Source of the DNA: JAEVLT01 sp964484065
Lineage (GTDB): Bacteria > Bacillota > Bacilli > Bacillales > Cytobacillaceae
Length of the DNA stretch: 64,000 nucleotides
Assembly: GCA_964484065.1 (NCBI GenBank)
Contig: CAZAEW010000010.1
Span: forward strand, 1 to 64,000
Reading direction: 5' to 3'
Shown here: positions 1 through 8,757 of the stretch, piece after piece
How the letters are laid out: each line of letters starts with the position of its first letter
Position numbering within the stretch: the first letter of the stretch is position 1
Position numbers and translations under genes: made by a program
The notes under the pieces: generated by a model
The model's input: the letters and a program-made list of their open reading frames with translations, nothing else
The model's database searches: none
What the model was told of the DNA's origin: nothing

Positions 1-3
1 ACG

Positions 4-28
4 GTTTTTATTTTACCAAAATAAAAAC
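4..28 (+). promoter_or_regulatory. Perfect hairpin in the rpsD leader
   Basis: An 11-bp perfect inverted repeat with a 3-nt loop (left arm 4-14, right arm 18-28) ends four bases before the Shine-Dalgarno sequence of rpsD. In B. subtilis S4 represses its own mRNA through leader structure; whether this A/T-rich hairpin belongs to that site is inference, and most of the leader lies outside the window. Confidence 0.4.
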
Positions 29-46
29 ACGAAGGAGGAGTCATTC

Positions 47-649
47 ATGGCTCGCTATACCGGCCCAAGCTGGAAATTATCCCGTCGTCTTGGAATTTCT
101 CTAAGCGGCACAGGCAAAGAATTAGAAAAACGTCCTTACGCTCCTGGACCACATGGTCCAAACCAACGCAAAAAACTTTCTGAGTACGGACTACAATTGC
201 AAGAAAAACAAAAACTTCGTCATATGTATGGAGTAAATGAGCGTCAATTCCGTAATCTATTTGACAAAGCCGGCAAATTATCCGGTAAACACGGTGAAAA
301 CTTCATGGTTCTTCTTGAATCTCGTTTAGATAACGTTGTTTATCGTTTAGGCTTAGCACGCACTCGCCGTCAAGCTCGTCAATTAGTTAACCATGGCCAC
401 ATTCTTGTTAATGGTTCTCGCGTGGATATCCCATCTTACCGTTTAACATCAGGCCAAACAATCAGCTTGCGTGAAAAATCTCGCAACCTTGAGATCGTGA
501 AAGAAGCAATCGAAGTGAACAATTTCGTTCCAGATTACTTAACTTTCGATGCTGACAAATTAGAAGGAACTTTCACTCGCTTACCAGAGCGTTCTGAGCT
601 TCCTGCTGAAATTAACGAAGCACTTATCGTTGAGTTCTACTCTCGTTAA
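47..649 (+). CDS. rpsD: 30S ribosomal protein S4
   Basis: Primary 16S rRNA-binding protein that starts assembly of the 30S body; in B. subtilis it also represses its own synthesis. The 200-residue length is the normal Bacillus length. The N-terminal region begins MARYTGPSWKLSRRLG, and the S4 RNA-binding domain is near residues 90-150 with the signature SRLDNVVYRLGLARTRRQAR. The start is fixed by an AAGGAGG eight bases upstream. The gene is monocistronic and closes with a strong terminator. Codon use looks highly expressed. Confidence 0.98.
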   Translation: MARYTGPSWKLSRRLGISLSGTGKELEKRPYAPGPHGPNQRKKLSEYGLQLQEKQKLRHMYGVNERQFRNLFDKAGKLSGKHGENFMVLLESRLDNVVYRLGLARTRRQARQLVNHGHILVNGSRVDIPSYRLTSGQTISLREKSRNLEIVKEAIEVNNFVPDYLTFDADKLEGTFTRLPERSELPAEINEALIVEFYSR

Positions 650-655
650 TCTTAG

Positions 656-686
656 AAAACCCCCGAAATTTTTTCGGGGGTTTTAT
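656..686. terminator. Bidirectional terminator between rpsD and the PBP gene
   Basis: The stem AAAACCCCCGAAA / TTTCGGGGGTTTT is flanked by A and T runs on both sides. It can end rpsD on the plus strand and the converging penicillin-binding protein gene on the minus strand. Confidence 0.9.
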
Positions 687-696
687 TTTGTCTTTT

Positions 697-3399
697 TTAT
701 GGGTACTGCCCGACAACAACCCGGTTAGAAGCCGGGGATTCATTTCCTTTGATGTCTACGGCTGTAACATAATATTCACCATCTGAAACTGAATCTGAAA
801 GCGGAGAACCGCTGGCAACGCTGGCTACTTTTTTAGACTTAAACCCGGACTGATAGACGCGGTACCCAATAATATCGGGCTCTGAATCCTGTGTCCATGA
901 CAAGGTACTTCCGGAAACAGACAGACTGACACCGTCGGGAGCTTTTCCGTTTTCCGTAATTTTTGCACCCGGTACAAAGATTTTGGCCCAGCGGTCCTTT
1001 TGCGGGATCAACTGGTTATAATCCTTGAAGTTGCTTCCAACTAAGCCTGTGATAAAATCAGGATTCAGCATATAACCTTTTTGGGCAAAATCCCCCGGCG
1101 TTGAACCATCAGCTAAATATTTTTTGCCGCCCATCACCACATAATTTCCGTAAATTAAAGTGTTATCAGGTTCCTTTGGCGCATATTTTGCATTAAAATA
1201 ATCCGTTTCAACTAATCCCGCTTGTGAGCATGTATCTGATGGAAGCATGCCGGATGCAGCACAATAAGAGAGCTTCACAATCCCGTCCGGAGCTTGAAAT
1301 TGCTCTTTTGGTGCAATTAAATCAGGCTTTACATTATATGCGGAATTAATTAGAACTGCCCAAAGAAAATTGGTTTTTTGGCTGTAAGTCAATCCCCCTG
1401 AGGATTCAAGCGGCTTCGGAGTGTCGTAACCTGTCCAAATGCCGAACGTTACATTCGGATTTTCCGCAACAAACCAGGAATCATAATAATTGACGCCCGT
1501 TCCTGTTTTCCCCGCCCAATCGGCTGTAAACTTTAATTTACTGTTAATGCCGGCAGCAGTTCCTTTACTGATGACATCACGCATCATATCGAGTGTTAAA
1601 AAAGCAGTTTGCGGGCTGAAAACATCGACCGGCTTTACTTGGTGCTGATAAATAACTTTACCGTTTTTATCCACAATTTTATCGATTAAATACGAATCAA
1701 TAAATTTTCCTCCGTTTGCAAACGTCGTAAAGGCATTGGTATTTTCCTCAATCGTTACTCCCTGTTTGATGGATCCAATTGCGGCTGCAGGATTCGTATA
1801 GTCATCCTTTACTAGGGACGTAAACCCCATCTTCTCCAAGTATTTGGCAGGGTTTTGGCTGACAATATTCGTATAGAGCTTTACAGCGGGTACATTATAG
1901 GATTTTGTCAGAGCATATCTTGCCGATACTAAACCGCTGTATTTAAGGTCATAGTTATGCGGCCATGGATTGTTAGGATCTGCAGGGTTCAGCTTTAAAG
2001 CAACATCCGGAAGAACAGTCCCTGGTGAAGCTTTTCCCATTTCAAAGGCTGGAGCGTAAACCAGCAATGGTTTCATCGTTGATCCATTTTGCCGGACTGC
2101 GCTTGTGGCATGATTCAGTTGCTGCCGGTTATAATCTCTCCCGCCGACAAAACTGATAATTTTTCCTGTCTTATTTTCGATCAGGATGGCTCCAACCTCT
2201 ACCGGTTCCGAAATGGTTATATTTTTACCAGTATTCGGATCCTTCACGACCTGAGGCTTATTTGGTCCATATGATGGATATTGATCCTTTGCTTTTTGCA
2301 TTGCATCATAAATGTCTTTATTAATGGTTGTGTGAATTTCATAGCCTTTTTGCCGAAGATCATGGCTGGCCATATTTAAGTATCGCTGGTGCAGTGTTTG
2401 ATCTTTACTTAACGTATTCTCATCAATTCCGTCTTTTTGAGCCAATATCACTGCCAGCACTTGGATGGACCGTTTTTCAATTTCTGTCATCAGCCATGGA
2501 TAATTTTGCATCGGACTGGCTGTGGGAGCCGCAAAGTCTTTTGTGATATCATAAGCTAATGCTTCATTATATTGTTGATTGGTAATGTATTTCCGGTCAT
2601 GCATTCGCTGTAAGACGGTATGCATTCGGTCGATACCAAGATGAAGATCGGTCTTGACGGTTCCTTCATTTGTAAACGGCGTATATCTTGAAGGGCTTTG
2701 CAACAGACCAGCGATAAACGCTGCTTCCGGAAGATTTAAATCCTTGGCCTTTTTGCCAAATATTCCTTCTGCTGCCGTCTCCACTCCGGCAATATTTCGT
2801 CCGGATGAATTTCTTCCGAATGAAGAAACATTTAAATAGGCTTCAAGAATTTGATTTTTTGTAAAAAACTTTTCTAAACGGAGAGCAAGTAAAATTTCAC
2901 TTGCTTTACGCTGAAAAGAAACTTCACTCGTTAAGATTTGATTTTTAATCAGCTGCTGGGTTAATGTGCTTCCTCCCGTTTGAATGGGGGAATGGGTAAC
3001 CTCCTGATACAGCGCCCGTAAAATGGATTTTGGCACGATTCCATGATGCTGGTAAAAGTTCTCATCTTCTGTTGCGATGACCGCATTTTTTAAATAATCA
3101 GATACTTGGTCAAGCTTAACTTCATCACGATCCAAGTCGGATCTGAGCTTTCCCAAGTAAACATTATCAGCAAAATAAAGATTGGATGTTTCTGTATAAT
3201 CATAAATATCTTTTTTCATACTGCTGTATGATCGGACCGGTTCCTTTTTCACAAGAGAAGCAAAATATCCCGCTCCCACCCCTGTGCCAAGTGCTCCGAC
3301 GAGTATCATTATTGTAAAAAGATAAAGAAAGATATTTCCTATTTTTTTTGAAATACCTTTTCTCTTGTTTTTTTCACCAGTATGCTGAATATCTTTCAT
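697..3399 (-). CDS. Class A (bifunctional) penicillin-binding protein, PBP1 family
   Basis: Membrane-anchored peptidoglycan synthase that polymerises lipid II and cross-links stem peptides outside the membrane. One transmembrane segment lies at about 22-48 after a basic cytoplasmic tail. A GT51 glycosyltransferase domain is at about 85-265 (ATEDENFYQHHG, catalytic Glu near 111; TGGSTLTQQL). The transpeptidase domain follows at about 400-690, with SxxK at Ser440-Lys443 (GSTMKP), an SYN motif and KTGTG. The last ~90 residues look like a fibronectin type III module, an extension also seen in B. subtilis PonA-like proteins. At 900 residues it is long for the family. An AGGAGG site precedes the ATG. 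It sits alone between rpsD and tyrS. The exact PBP name is uncertain. Confidence 0.93.
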   Translation of the reverse strand: MKDIQHTGEKNKRKGISKKIGNIFLYLFTIMILVGALGTGVGAGYFASLVKKEPVRSYSSMKKDIYDYTETSNLYFADNVYLGKLRSDLDRDEVKLDQVSDYLKNAVIATEDENFYQHHGIVPKSILRALYQEVTHSPIQTGGSTLTQQLIKNQILTSEVSFQRKASEILLALRLEKFFTKNQILEAYLNVSSFGRNSSGRNIAGVETAAEGIFGKKAKDLNLPEAAFIAGLLQSPSRYTPFTNEGTVKTDLHLGIDRMHTVLQRMHDRKYITNQQYNEALAYDITKDFAAPTASPMQNYPWLMTEIEKRSIQVLAVILAQKDGIDENTLSKDQTLHQRYLNMASHDLRQKGYEIHTTINKDIYDAMQKAKDQYPSYGPNKPQVVKDPNTGKNITISEPVEVGAILIENKTGKIISFVGGRDYNRQQLNHATSAVRQNGSTMKPLLVYAPAFEMGKASPGTVLPDVALKLNPADPNNPWPHNYDLKYSGLVSARYALTKSYNVPAVKLYTNIVSQNPAKYLEKMGFTSLVKDDYTNPAAAIGSIKQGVTIEENTNAFTTFANGGKFIDSYLIDKIVDKNGKVIYQHQVKPVDVFSPQTAFLTLDMMRDVISKGTAAGINSKLKFTADWAGKTGTGVNYYDSWFVAENPNVTFGIWTGYDTPKPLESSGGLTYSQKTNFLWAVLINSAYNVKPDLIAPKEQFQAPDGIVKLSYCAASGMLPSDTCSQAGLVETDYFNAKYAPKEPDNTLIYGNYVVMGGKKYLADGSTPGDFAQKGYMLNPDFITGLVGSNFKDYNQLIPQKDRWAKIFVPGAKITENGKAPDGVSLSVSGSTLSWTQDSEPDIIGYRVYQSGFKSKKVASVASGSPLSDSVSDGEYYVTAVDIKGNESPASNRVVVGQYP

Positions 3400-3493
3400 C
3401 GCAGGACCTCCTCAAAATCACTCCAATTATAGCATATAGGTCCTATAAAATTATGACAGTTTTCTACATTTTTCTCATATTTTCACTTGCTAT

Positions 3494-3523
3494 TTGACAT
3501 CATACATTGAAATATGGTAAAAA
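3494..3523 (+). promoter_or_regulatory. Probable sigma-A promoter of tyrS
   Basis: A consensus -35 TTGACA (3494-3499) is followed after 18 bases by a weak -10 TAAAAA. This puts the transcript start near 3530, just before the T-box leader begins. The -10 is poor, so the spacing is tentative. Confidence 0.5.
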
Positions 3524-3544
3524 AACTTTAAGTGTATTTTTTAA

Positions 3545-3783
3545 AGGCTGAGAAGGGAAAAATAACCAGTAGTTCTTCTATCACTGTTTTTAGAGAATCG
3601 GCGGATGGTGAAAGCCGATACAAATAGAGGAATGAATTACATCCCGGAGCTTTCACCGTGAAGGCCAACAGTAGCGGTGAACGGATAAAAACCGTTAAAT
3701 TTTGAGGTGGAGGATATTTCCTCAAGCCGGGTGGTACCGCGCAACTACTGCGTCCCTGCATCTTTGCAGGGGCGCTTTATTTA
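3545..3783 (+). promoter_or_regulatory. T-box riboswitch, tyrosine specific (tyrS leader)
   Basis: The canonical T-box GGGTGGTACCGCG lies at 3729-3741. The specifier loop carries the tyrosine codon TAC at 3638-3640, and an AGTAG element is in stem I. The terminator stem CGTCCCTGCA / TGCAGGGGCG followed by TTTATTT occupies about 3750-3782. Uncharged tRNA-Tyr should stabilise the antiterminator and allow tyrS transcription. Assignment rests on known T-box architecture; all parts are visible. Confidence 0.95.
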
Positions 3784-3800
3784 TGGAAAGGATGGATAAA

Positions 3801-5057
3801 ATGGATTTATTAAAGGATCTGGAATGGAGAGGCATCATCTACCAGCAGACGGATGAAGAAGGCATTAAAGAAGCTTTAAATAAGGACAAAATCTCGCTGT
3901 ACTGCGGAGTGGATCCGACAGCAGACAGTATGCATATCGGCCATTTGCTGCCATTTTTAACCTTGCGCCGTTTTCAGGCACACGGACATCGTCCGATTGT
4001 GTTAGTTGGAGGAGCGACCGGTCTGATCGGCGACCCGAGCGGAAAAAGTGAGGAACGGAATTTGCAGACATTGGAAGTAGTGCAGCATAATGTCGGCTGC
4101 CTAAAAAAACAGCTGCAGAAAATTTTTGAATTTGAAGGAGAAAACGGTGCGATTTTAGTTAATAACTACGATTGGGCCGGATCAATGGATATTGTTACGT
4201 TCCTGCGGGATATCGGCAAGCATATCGGGGTCAATTACATGCTGGCCAAAGATACAATTGCCAATCGCCTTGAAACAGGAATTTCCTTTACGGAATTCAC
4301 CTATACGATTCTGCAGGCGATGGATTTTCTTCATTTATACCAAAATCACGAGTGCCGTTTGCAGATTGGCGGCAGTGATCAGTGGGGGAATATCACAACG
4401 GGATTAGAACTGATCCGCAAAATGGTTCCGGAAGGTTCCAAAGCGTTCGGACTGACGATTCCTCTCGTGACAAAAGCGGATGGAACGAAATTTGGTAAAA
4501 CGGAAAGCGGCGCTGTCTGGCTTGATCCTGAAAAAACTTCACCTTACGAGTTTTATCAATTCTGGATTAATACCGCTGATGCCGATGTTATCAAATATTT
4601 GAAGTTCTTTACTTTCCTAAGCCATGAAGAGATTGACTTGTTAGATAAGGCTGTTCAGGAAGAGCCGCATCTTCGCAAAGCACAAAAAGCATTGGCAGAG
4701 GAAATGACCCGTTTGATTCACGGAGAGCAATCTTTGCAGCAGGCAATCAAAATTTCCGCAGCGCTGTTCAGCGGGGACGTCAAAAATCTTTCCGCTTCTG
4801 AAATCAAGCAGGGATTTAAGGATGTTCCTACTTATGAGGCTGGAGATACTGATGGGAATTTAGTTGATTTGCTTGTGGCAGCAAAAATTTCGCCTTCTAA
4901 ACGTCAGGCTCGCGAAGATATCAGCAATGGGGCTGTTTCTGTCAATGGTGAAAGGGTCACGGATGCCGCATATGTGCTGCAGGATACAGACCGGATCGAA
5001 GGGCAATACACAATCATCCGCAGAGGGAAAAAGAAATATACCTTGATTAAGTACTAA
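3801..5057 (+). CDS. tyrS: Tyrosyl-tRNA synthetase
   Basis: Class I aminoacyl-tRNA synthetase that charges tRNA-Tyr in the cytoplasm. The protein is 418 residues with the ATP-binding HIGH motif at 45-48, the KMSKS-type loop written KFGKT in the middle, and a C-terminal S4-like RNA-binding domain (SPSKRQAREDISNGAVSVNG). Three in-frame ATGs occur (3783, 3792, 3801). The last is preferred because GGAAAGGA sits eight bases before it and it aligns with known TyrRS N-termini (LLKDLEWRG). It is controlled by the T-box directly upstream and ends in its own terminator. Confidence 0.97.
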   Translation: MDLLKDLEWRGIIYQQTDEEGIKEALNKDKISLYCGVDPTADSMHIGHLLPFLTLRRFQAHGHRPIVLVGGATGLIGDPSGKSEERNLQTLEVVQHNVGCLKKQLQKIFEFEGENGAILVNNYDWAGSMDIVTFLRDIGKHIGVNYMLAKDTIANRLETGISFTEFTYTILQAMDFLHLYQNHECRLQIGGSDQWGNITTGLELIRKMVPEGSKAFGLTIPLVTKADGTKFGKTESGAVWLDPEKTSPYEFYQFWINTADADVIKYLKFFTFLSHEEIDLLDKAVQEEPHLRKAQKALAEEMTRLIHGEQSLQQAIKISAALFSGDVKNLSASEIKQGFKDVPTYEAGDTDGNLVDLLVAAKISPSKRQAREDISNGAVSVNGERVTDAAYVLQDTDRIEGQYTIIRRGKKKYTLIKY

Positions 5058-5067
5058 TATTAGTTTT

Positions 5068-5102
5068 ACGCCTTTGGCTTTCCCAGTCAAAGGCGTTTTT
5101 GT
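5068..5102 (+). terminator. Terminator of tyrS
   Basis: Stem ACGCCTTTG / CAAAGGCGT followed by five T residues, ten bases after the tyrS stop. Confidence 0.85.
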
Positions 5103-5105
5103 TAA

Positions 5106-5412
5106 GGACAGTTATGCAGATTTAACGAGCCGTTTTGNNNNNNNNNNNNNNNNNNNNNNNNNNNNNNNNNNNNNNNNNNNNNNNNNNNNNNNNNNNNNNN
5201 NNNNNNNNNNNNNNNNNNNNNNNNNNNNNNNNNNNNNGATCCAACGAGCCGTTTTGTCCTTATTATTGTTTTTATGGACAAAGCGACTGATCCAACATGC
5301 CGTTTTGTCCTTATTATTGTTTTTATGGACAAAGCGATTGATCCAACGAGCCGTTTTGTCCTTATTATTGTTTTTATGGACAAAATCCACAGGCACAACG
5401 TCAATTTCGTCC
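5106..5412. repeat. 51-bp tandem array 1 (GGACA/TGTCC geometry), interrupted by the assembly gap
   Basis: Visible units repeat every 51 bp (starts at 5238, 5289 and 5340). Each carries GGACA, 25 bases, TGTCC, then 16 bases. The first unit before the gap (GGACA at 5106-5110, TG at 5136-5137) and the degenerate last unit (GGACA, 25 bases, CGTCC at 5408-5412) keep the same spacing. The array fills the convergent space between tyrS and acsA. Reading frames stay open through it only because 51 is a multiple of three; there is no sign of translation. The same half-site geometry recurs at 55086-55541. Confidence 0.9.
5138..5237. other. Assembly gap (100 N)
   Basis: Exactly 100 N, the usual placeholder for a gap of unknown size, lies inside the tandem array. 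The repeat phase on the two sides requires 32 + 51k missing bases, which 100 does not satisfy, so the true length differs. Confidence 0.97.
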
Positions 5413-5468
5413 TTAATGGCTAAAAAAAGCAATCTTTCATAAAGCCGTCTTGCAGAACAAACAACAAA

Positions 5469-5509
5469 AAGAGGGTATCCAAATCACAATCTGGATACCC
5501 TCTTTTTTC
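5469..5509. terminator. Terminator of acsA (bidirectional)
   Basis: Perfect 11-bp stem GAGGGTATCCA / TGGATACCCTC with a 10-nt loop, bounded by AAAAA on the left and TTTTTT on the right. It ends acsA on the minus strand. Confidence 0.92.
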
Positions 5510-5511
5510 GA

Positions 5512-7230
5512 TCAGTCTTCCATTGTCGATAAATCGCCTGCCGGCAGATTAAGCTCCCATGCCTTTAGTACACGTCTCATAATTTTACCGCTTCGTGTTT
5601 TCGGCAATTTATCACGGAACTCAATTTCCCGAGGAGCAGCATGTGCGGCCAAGCCTTTTTTCACAAACTGTCTGATCTCTTCAATTAACTCCTCCGATTG
5701 GCTGTAGCCATCCCGTAAAGCGATAAAGGCTTTGATGATTTCACCTCGCACCGGATCCGGCTTCCCAATTACCCCGGCTTCCGCTACAGCCGGATGTTCG
5801 ACCAGCTTGCTTTCTACTTCAAACGGTCCGACACGTTCTCCGGAAGTCATAATCACATCATCGACCCTGCCTTGGAACCAGAAATACCCTTCTTCATCCA
5901 TATAGGCTGAATCACCTGATACATACCAATCACCCGGCATAAAGTAGGATTCATATTTTGCAGGATTGTTCCAAATCGTAAACATCATGGAAGGCCATCC
6001 TTTTTTAATCGCAAGATTGCCCATTCGATATGGTGGAAGTTCATTCCCTTGATCATCGACTATCGCTGCCATCACACCCGGAATCGGTTTACCCATTGAC
6101 CCTGGCTTAATTGGCATGCAAGGATAGTTACAAATAAGCTGCGCACCGGTTTCTGTCATCCACCATGTATCATGGATCCGGCGGTTAAATACTTTCGCCC
6201 CCCACTTGACCACTTCCGGATTAAGAGGCTCTCCGACACTTAAAATATGACGGAGTGAGCTCAAGTTAAATTTCTTTACAATCTCATCCCCTGCTCCCAT
6301 TAACATCCGGAATGCTGTCGGAGCGCTATACCAAACGGTAACTCCCAATTCCTCAATCATTCCGTACCAGCTTTCAGGGCTGAAACGGCCGCCGACAATG
6401 ACATTGGATGTGCCTGTCAGCCACGGTCCAAAAATCCCGTACGAAGTTCCGGTTACCCAGCCTGGATCTGCGGTACACCAATAAACATCATCTTCTTTTA
6501 AATCAAGCACCCATTTAGCTGTTTGATAATGCTGAATCATTGCATTATGTACATGCAAGACTCCTTTTGGTTTGCCGGTTGAACCGGAAGTATAATGGAG
6601 AATGAGTCCATCCGTTCTTTCAACCCATTCGATTTTTAATTCTTTACTAGCCTGATCGAATCTTGTTAAAAAGTCGATATAAGGGCCTTCTTCTTGAATA
6701 TTTGAGCCAACGAGGAAAATATGTTTTAATGAAGGTAATTGATCAACAGGAACACGGTTTAATAGTTCAGGAGTTGTCACGAGAACTTTGGCTTCACTGT
6801 CTTCAAGTCGATCTTTCACTGCACCTTCCATAAAGGCTTCAAATAACGGACCAACAATTGCACCTAGTTTAATAGCACCTAAAACAGCAAAGTAAAGCTC
6901 CGGTGAACGGGGCATAAAGATAAATACACGGTCACCTTTTTTTACATCTGAATAAGTTTTAAAAACATTTCCAGCTTTATTGGAAAGCTCCTTCATTTCC
7001 TTAAAGGTATACTTCTCATTTCTTGAACCATCATGATAGTATAAAGCTACCTTGTTTTTTCGGAACGTTTCAGCATGACGGTCAATCGCTTCATAGGCCA
7101 TATTGACAAGACCTGTCTCATACCAGCTAAATTCTTTTTCCGTCTCAATCCAATTAAAACGCTTGTACATTTCTTCATAATTGGATAAATTGTGCTCCCC
7201 TTTTACAACTGATAATGTTTCAATTTTCAT
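5512..7230 (-). CDS. acsA: Acetyl-CoA synthetase (AMP-forming)
   Basis: Activates acetate to acetyl-CoA through acetyl-AMP, allowing growth on acetate. The protein is 572 residues, the same as B. subtilis AcsA, which it resembles throughout. The ANL-family P-loop YTSGSTGKPKG is at about 214-224, with the core motifs WWMTETG and YVSGDSAYMDEEGYFW. The C-terminal PKTRSGKIMRR holds the catalytic lysine that AcuA acetylates to switch the enzyme off in B. subtilis. AAAGGGGG precedes the ATG. It is divergent from acuABC, whose products set its acetylation state. Confidence 0.97.
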   Translation of the reverse strand: MKIETLSVVKGEHNLSNYEEMYKRFNWIETEKEFSWYETGLVNMAYEAIDRHAETFRKNKVALYYHDGSRNEKYTFKEMKELSNKAGNVFKTYSDVKKGDRVFIFMPRSPELYFAVLGAIKLGAIVGPLFEAFMEGAVKDRLEDSEAKVLVTTPELLNRVPVDQLPSLKHIFLVGSNIQEEGPYIDFLTRFDQASKELKIEWVERTDGLILHYTSGSTGKPKGVLHVHNAMIQHYQTAKWVLDLKEDDVYWCTADPGWVTGTSYGIFGPWLTGTSNVIVGGRFSPESWYGMIEELGVTVWYSAPTAFRMLMGAGDEIVKKFNLSSLRHILSVGEPLNPEVVKWGAKVFNRRIHDTWWMTETGAQLICNYPCMPIKPGSMGKPIPGVMAAIVDDQGNELPPYRMGNLAIKKGWPSMMFTIWNNPAKYESYFMPGDWYVSGDSAYMDEEGYFWFQGRVDDVIMTSGERVGPFEVESKLVEHPAVAEAGVIGKPDPVRGEIIKAFIALRDGYSQSEELIEEIRQFVKKGLAAHAAPREIEFRDKLPKTRSGKIMRRVLKAWELNLPAGDLSTMED

Positions 7231-7261
7231 ATACCATCCCCCTTTTTACAGTATTACAATG

Positions 7262-7290
7262 AGAATACAATAATTTCTGTTAATTCGCAA
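7262..7290 (-). promoter_or_regulatory. Probable sigma-A promoter of acsA
   Basis: On the minus strand TTGCGA (7285-7290) is separated by 17 bases from TATTCT (7262-7267), upstream of the acsA start. I could not find a convincing cre box for CcpA here, although acsA is CcpA-controlled in B. subtilis. Confidence 0.5.
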
Positions 7291-7372
7291 TTTTTATATT
7301 CCAAAAACTTTATGACTTTTTTCGAGAATGTCGAATGAATTTTCGAAAAAAACAGAAAATTTTGTTAAAACA

Positions 7373-7400
7373 TTTTCAATAAGATAAAATTATGTATAAT
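7373..7400 (+). promoter_or_regulatory. Probable promoter of acuABC
   Basis: A perfect -10 TATAAT (7395-7400) has a weak -35 TTTTCA 16 bases upstream, 38 bases before the acuA start. Confidence 0.5.
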
Positions 7401-7438
7401 AGAAGATAATTACCAAACTTTTTTCGGGCGGTGACTAA

Positions 7439-8071
7439 ATGGAACATAAGAAAACCTATCATCGGATCGACTTGAATACTGCACATGGGAAACTAATAAT
7501 TGAAGGCCCTGTTTCTCCTGAGCACTTGGCGTGCTTGGATTTTCATGAAGACCTCAAAGCATTTCGCCCTCCACTGCAACAGCATCAAGCATTAATTGGC
7601 ATCGCGCGTCTTGATGATGGAAGGATTTTGATCGCCAGAGATCAAAATATCATTATTGGCTATGTTACATACCTTTACCCCGACCCTCTTGAGCGCTGGT
7701 CCCAGGGAAAAATGGATAATTTAATTGAATTAGGCGCTATTGAAGTTATACCAAAATATCGAAGTGCATCTGTCGGGAAACATTTATTGACGGTTTCAAT
7801 GATGGATGATGCTATGGAAGATTACATTATCATTACAACTGAATATTATTGGCATTGGGATTTAAAAGGAACTGGCTTGAATGTCTGGGAGTACCGGAAG
7901 ATTATGGAGAAGATGATGAATGCAGGAGGATTGGAGTGGTATGCCACCGATGATCCGGAAATTTGCGCTCATCCTGCCAATTGCCTGATGGTCCGAATCG
8001 GAAAACGGATTGATAATGAGTCCATCCAAAAATTTGACCGTGTTCGTTTCATGAACCGCTTTATGTATTAA
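7439..8071 (+). CDS. acuA: Protein lysine acetyltransferase AcuA
   Basis: GNAT-family enzyme that, in B. subtilis, acetylates the active-site lysine of acetyl-CoA synthetase and inactivates it. The 210 residues match AcuA in length; the central region (IELGAIEVIPKYRSASVGKHLL) carries the acetyl-CoA-binding pyrophosphate-loop pattern. The start is the ATG after GGCGGTGA. It is first in an acuA-acuB-acuC operon facing acsA, which encodes its substrate. It was once linked to acetoin use, hence the name. Confidence 0.94.
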   Translation: MEHKKTYHRIDLNTAHGKLIIEGPVSPEHLACLDFHEDLKAFRPPLQQHQALIGIARLDDGRILIARDQNIIIGYVTYLYPDPLERWSQGKMDNLIELGAIEVIPKYRSASVGKHLLTVSMMDDAMEDYIIITTEYYWHWDLKGTGLNVWEYRKIMEKMMNAGGLEWYATDDPEICAHPANCLMVRIGKRIDNESIQKFDRVRFMNRFMY

Positions 8072-8109
8072 TCTGCGATATCCCATGCATTCTCGAAGGA
8101 GGTTTTCTG

Positions 8110-8757
8110 ATGATCATAGAAGAAATTATGAGAAAAAATGTTACAGCGCTGCTTTCAACCAATACGGTTGGGGATGCCATTACTCTAATGAAAGCACAAA
8201 AAATCCGCCATTTGCCGATTATAGACGAAGAAAAACATTTAATTGGTCTCGTGACAGCCTCAAGGCTTCGCGATGCATCGCCTTCCATTTTTCATCGCAA
8301 TGAACATCTGGAGGATTTCCAGAGACCTTTAGAAAAAATTATGAGAACAGATGTAATTAACGGACATCCGCTCGATTTTGTTGAAGAAGTTGCCGGCCTA
8401 TTCTATGAGCACCGGATCAGCTGTCTCCCTATCACAAAGGATCAAAAGCTAGTAGGGATTATAACAGAAACAGATCTGTTAAGAACGCTGGTTGAATTGA
8501 CCGGTGCCCATCAGCCTGGGTCGCAAATTGAAATAAGAGTGCCAAGTATAACGGAAGACCTTGCTGACATTACGACTATCATTCAAAAAAGAAAAGCCAA
8601 TATTTTAAGTGTTCTCGTCTACCCTGACAAAAAAGATCCTCACTTCAAAATTCTCGTTTTTCGTATCCAAATGATCAATCCGGTCGGATTAATTCAGGAG
8701 TTAAAAAATGCGGGCCATCAGGTTCTATGGCCGAATGCGCCGGGGATTTCAAAATGA
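8110..8757 (+). CDS. acuB: CBS-domain protein AcuB
   Basis: Two CBS domains fill about residues 1-60 and 75-135 (MRKNVTALLSTNTVGDAI; MRTDVINGHPLDFVEEVAGL). An ACT-like C-terminal region follows. Such pairs usually bind adenine nucleotides, but the molecular role of AcuB is not settled. Its 215 residues match B. subtilis AcuB. AAGGAGG lies at good spacing. The stop overlaps the acuC start by four bases (ATGA), so translation is probably coupled. Confidence 0.93.
   Translation: MIIEEIMRKNVTALLSTNTVGDAITLMKAQKIRHLPIIDEEKHLIGLVTASRLRDASPSIFHRNEHLEDFQRPLEKIMRTDVINGHPLDFVEEVAGLFYEHRISCLPITKDQKLVGIITETDLLRTLVELTGAHQPGSQIEIRVPSITEDLADITTIIQKRKANILSVLVYPDKKDPHFKILVFRIQMINPVGLIQELKNAGHQVLWPNAPGISK

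Noticed and set aside
5106..5412. CRISPR array
   Set aside because: Units are contiguous 51-bp repeats with no unique spacers, and there are no cas genes in the window. The same holds for 55086-55541.
5074..5442. Open frames through array 1 on both strands, encoding 17-residue repeats
   Set aside because: The period of 51 is divisible by three, so any stop-free unit stays open in every copy. Frames run through the N gap, lack ribosome sites, and exist on both strands at once.
7300..7438. CcpA cre box between acsA and acuA
   Set aside because: TGTTAAAACATTTTCA looked similar but has the wrong spacing and lacks the central CG.
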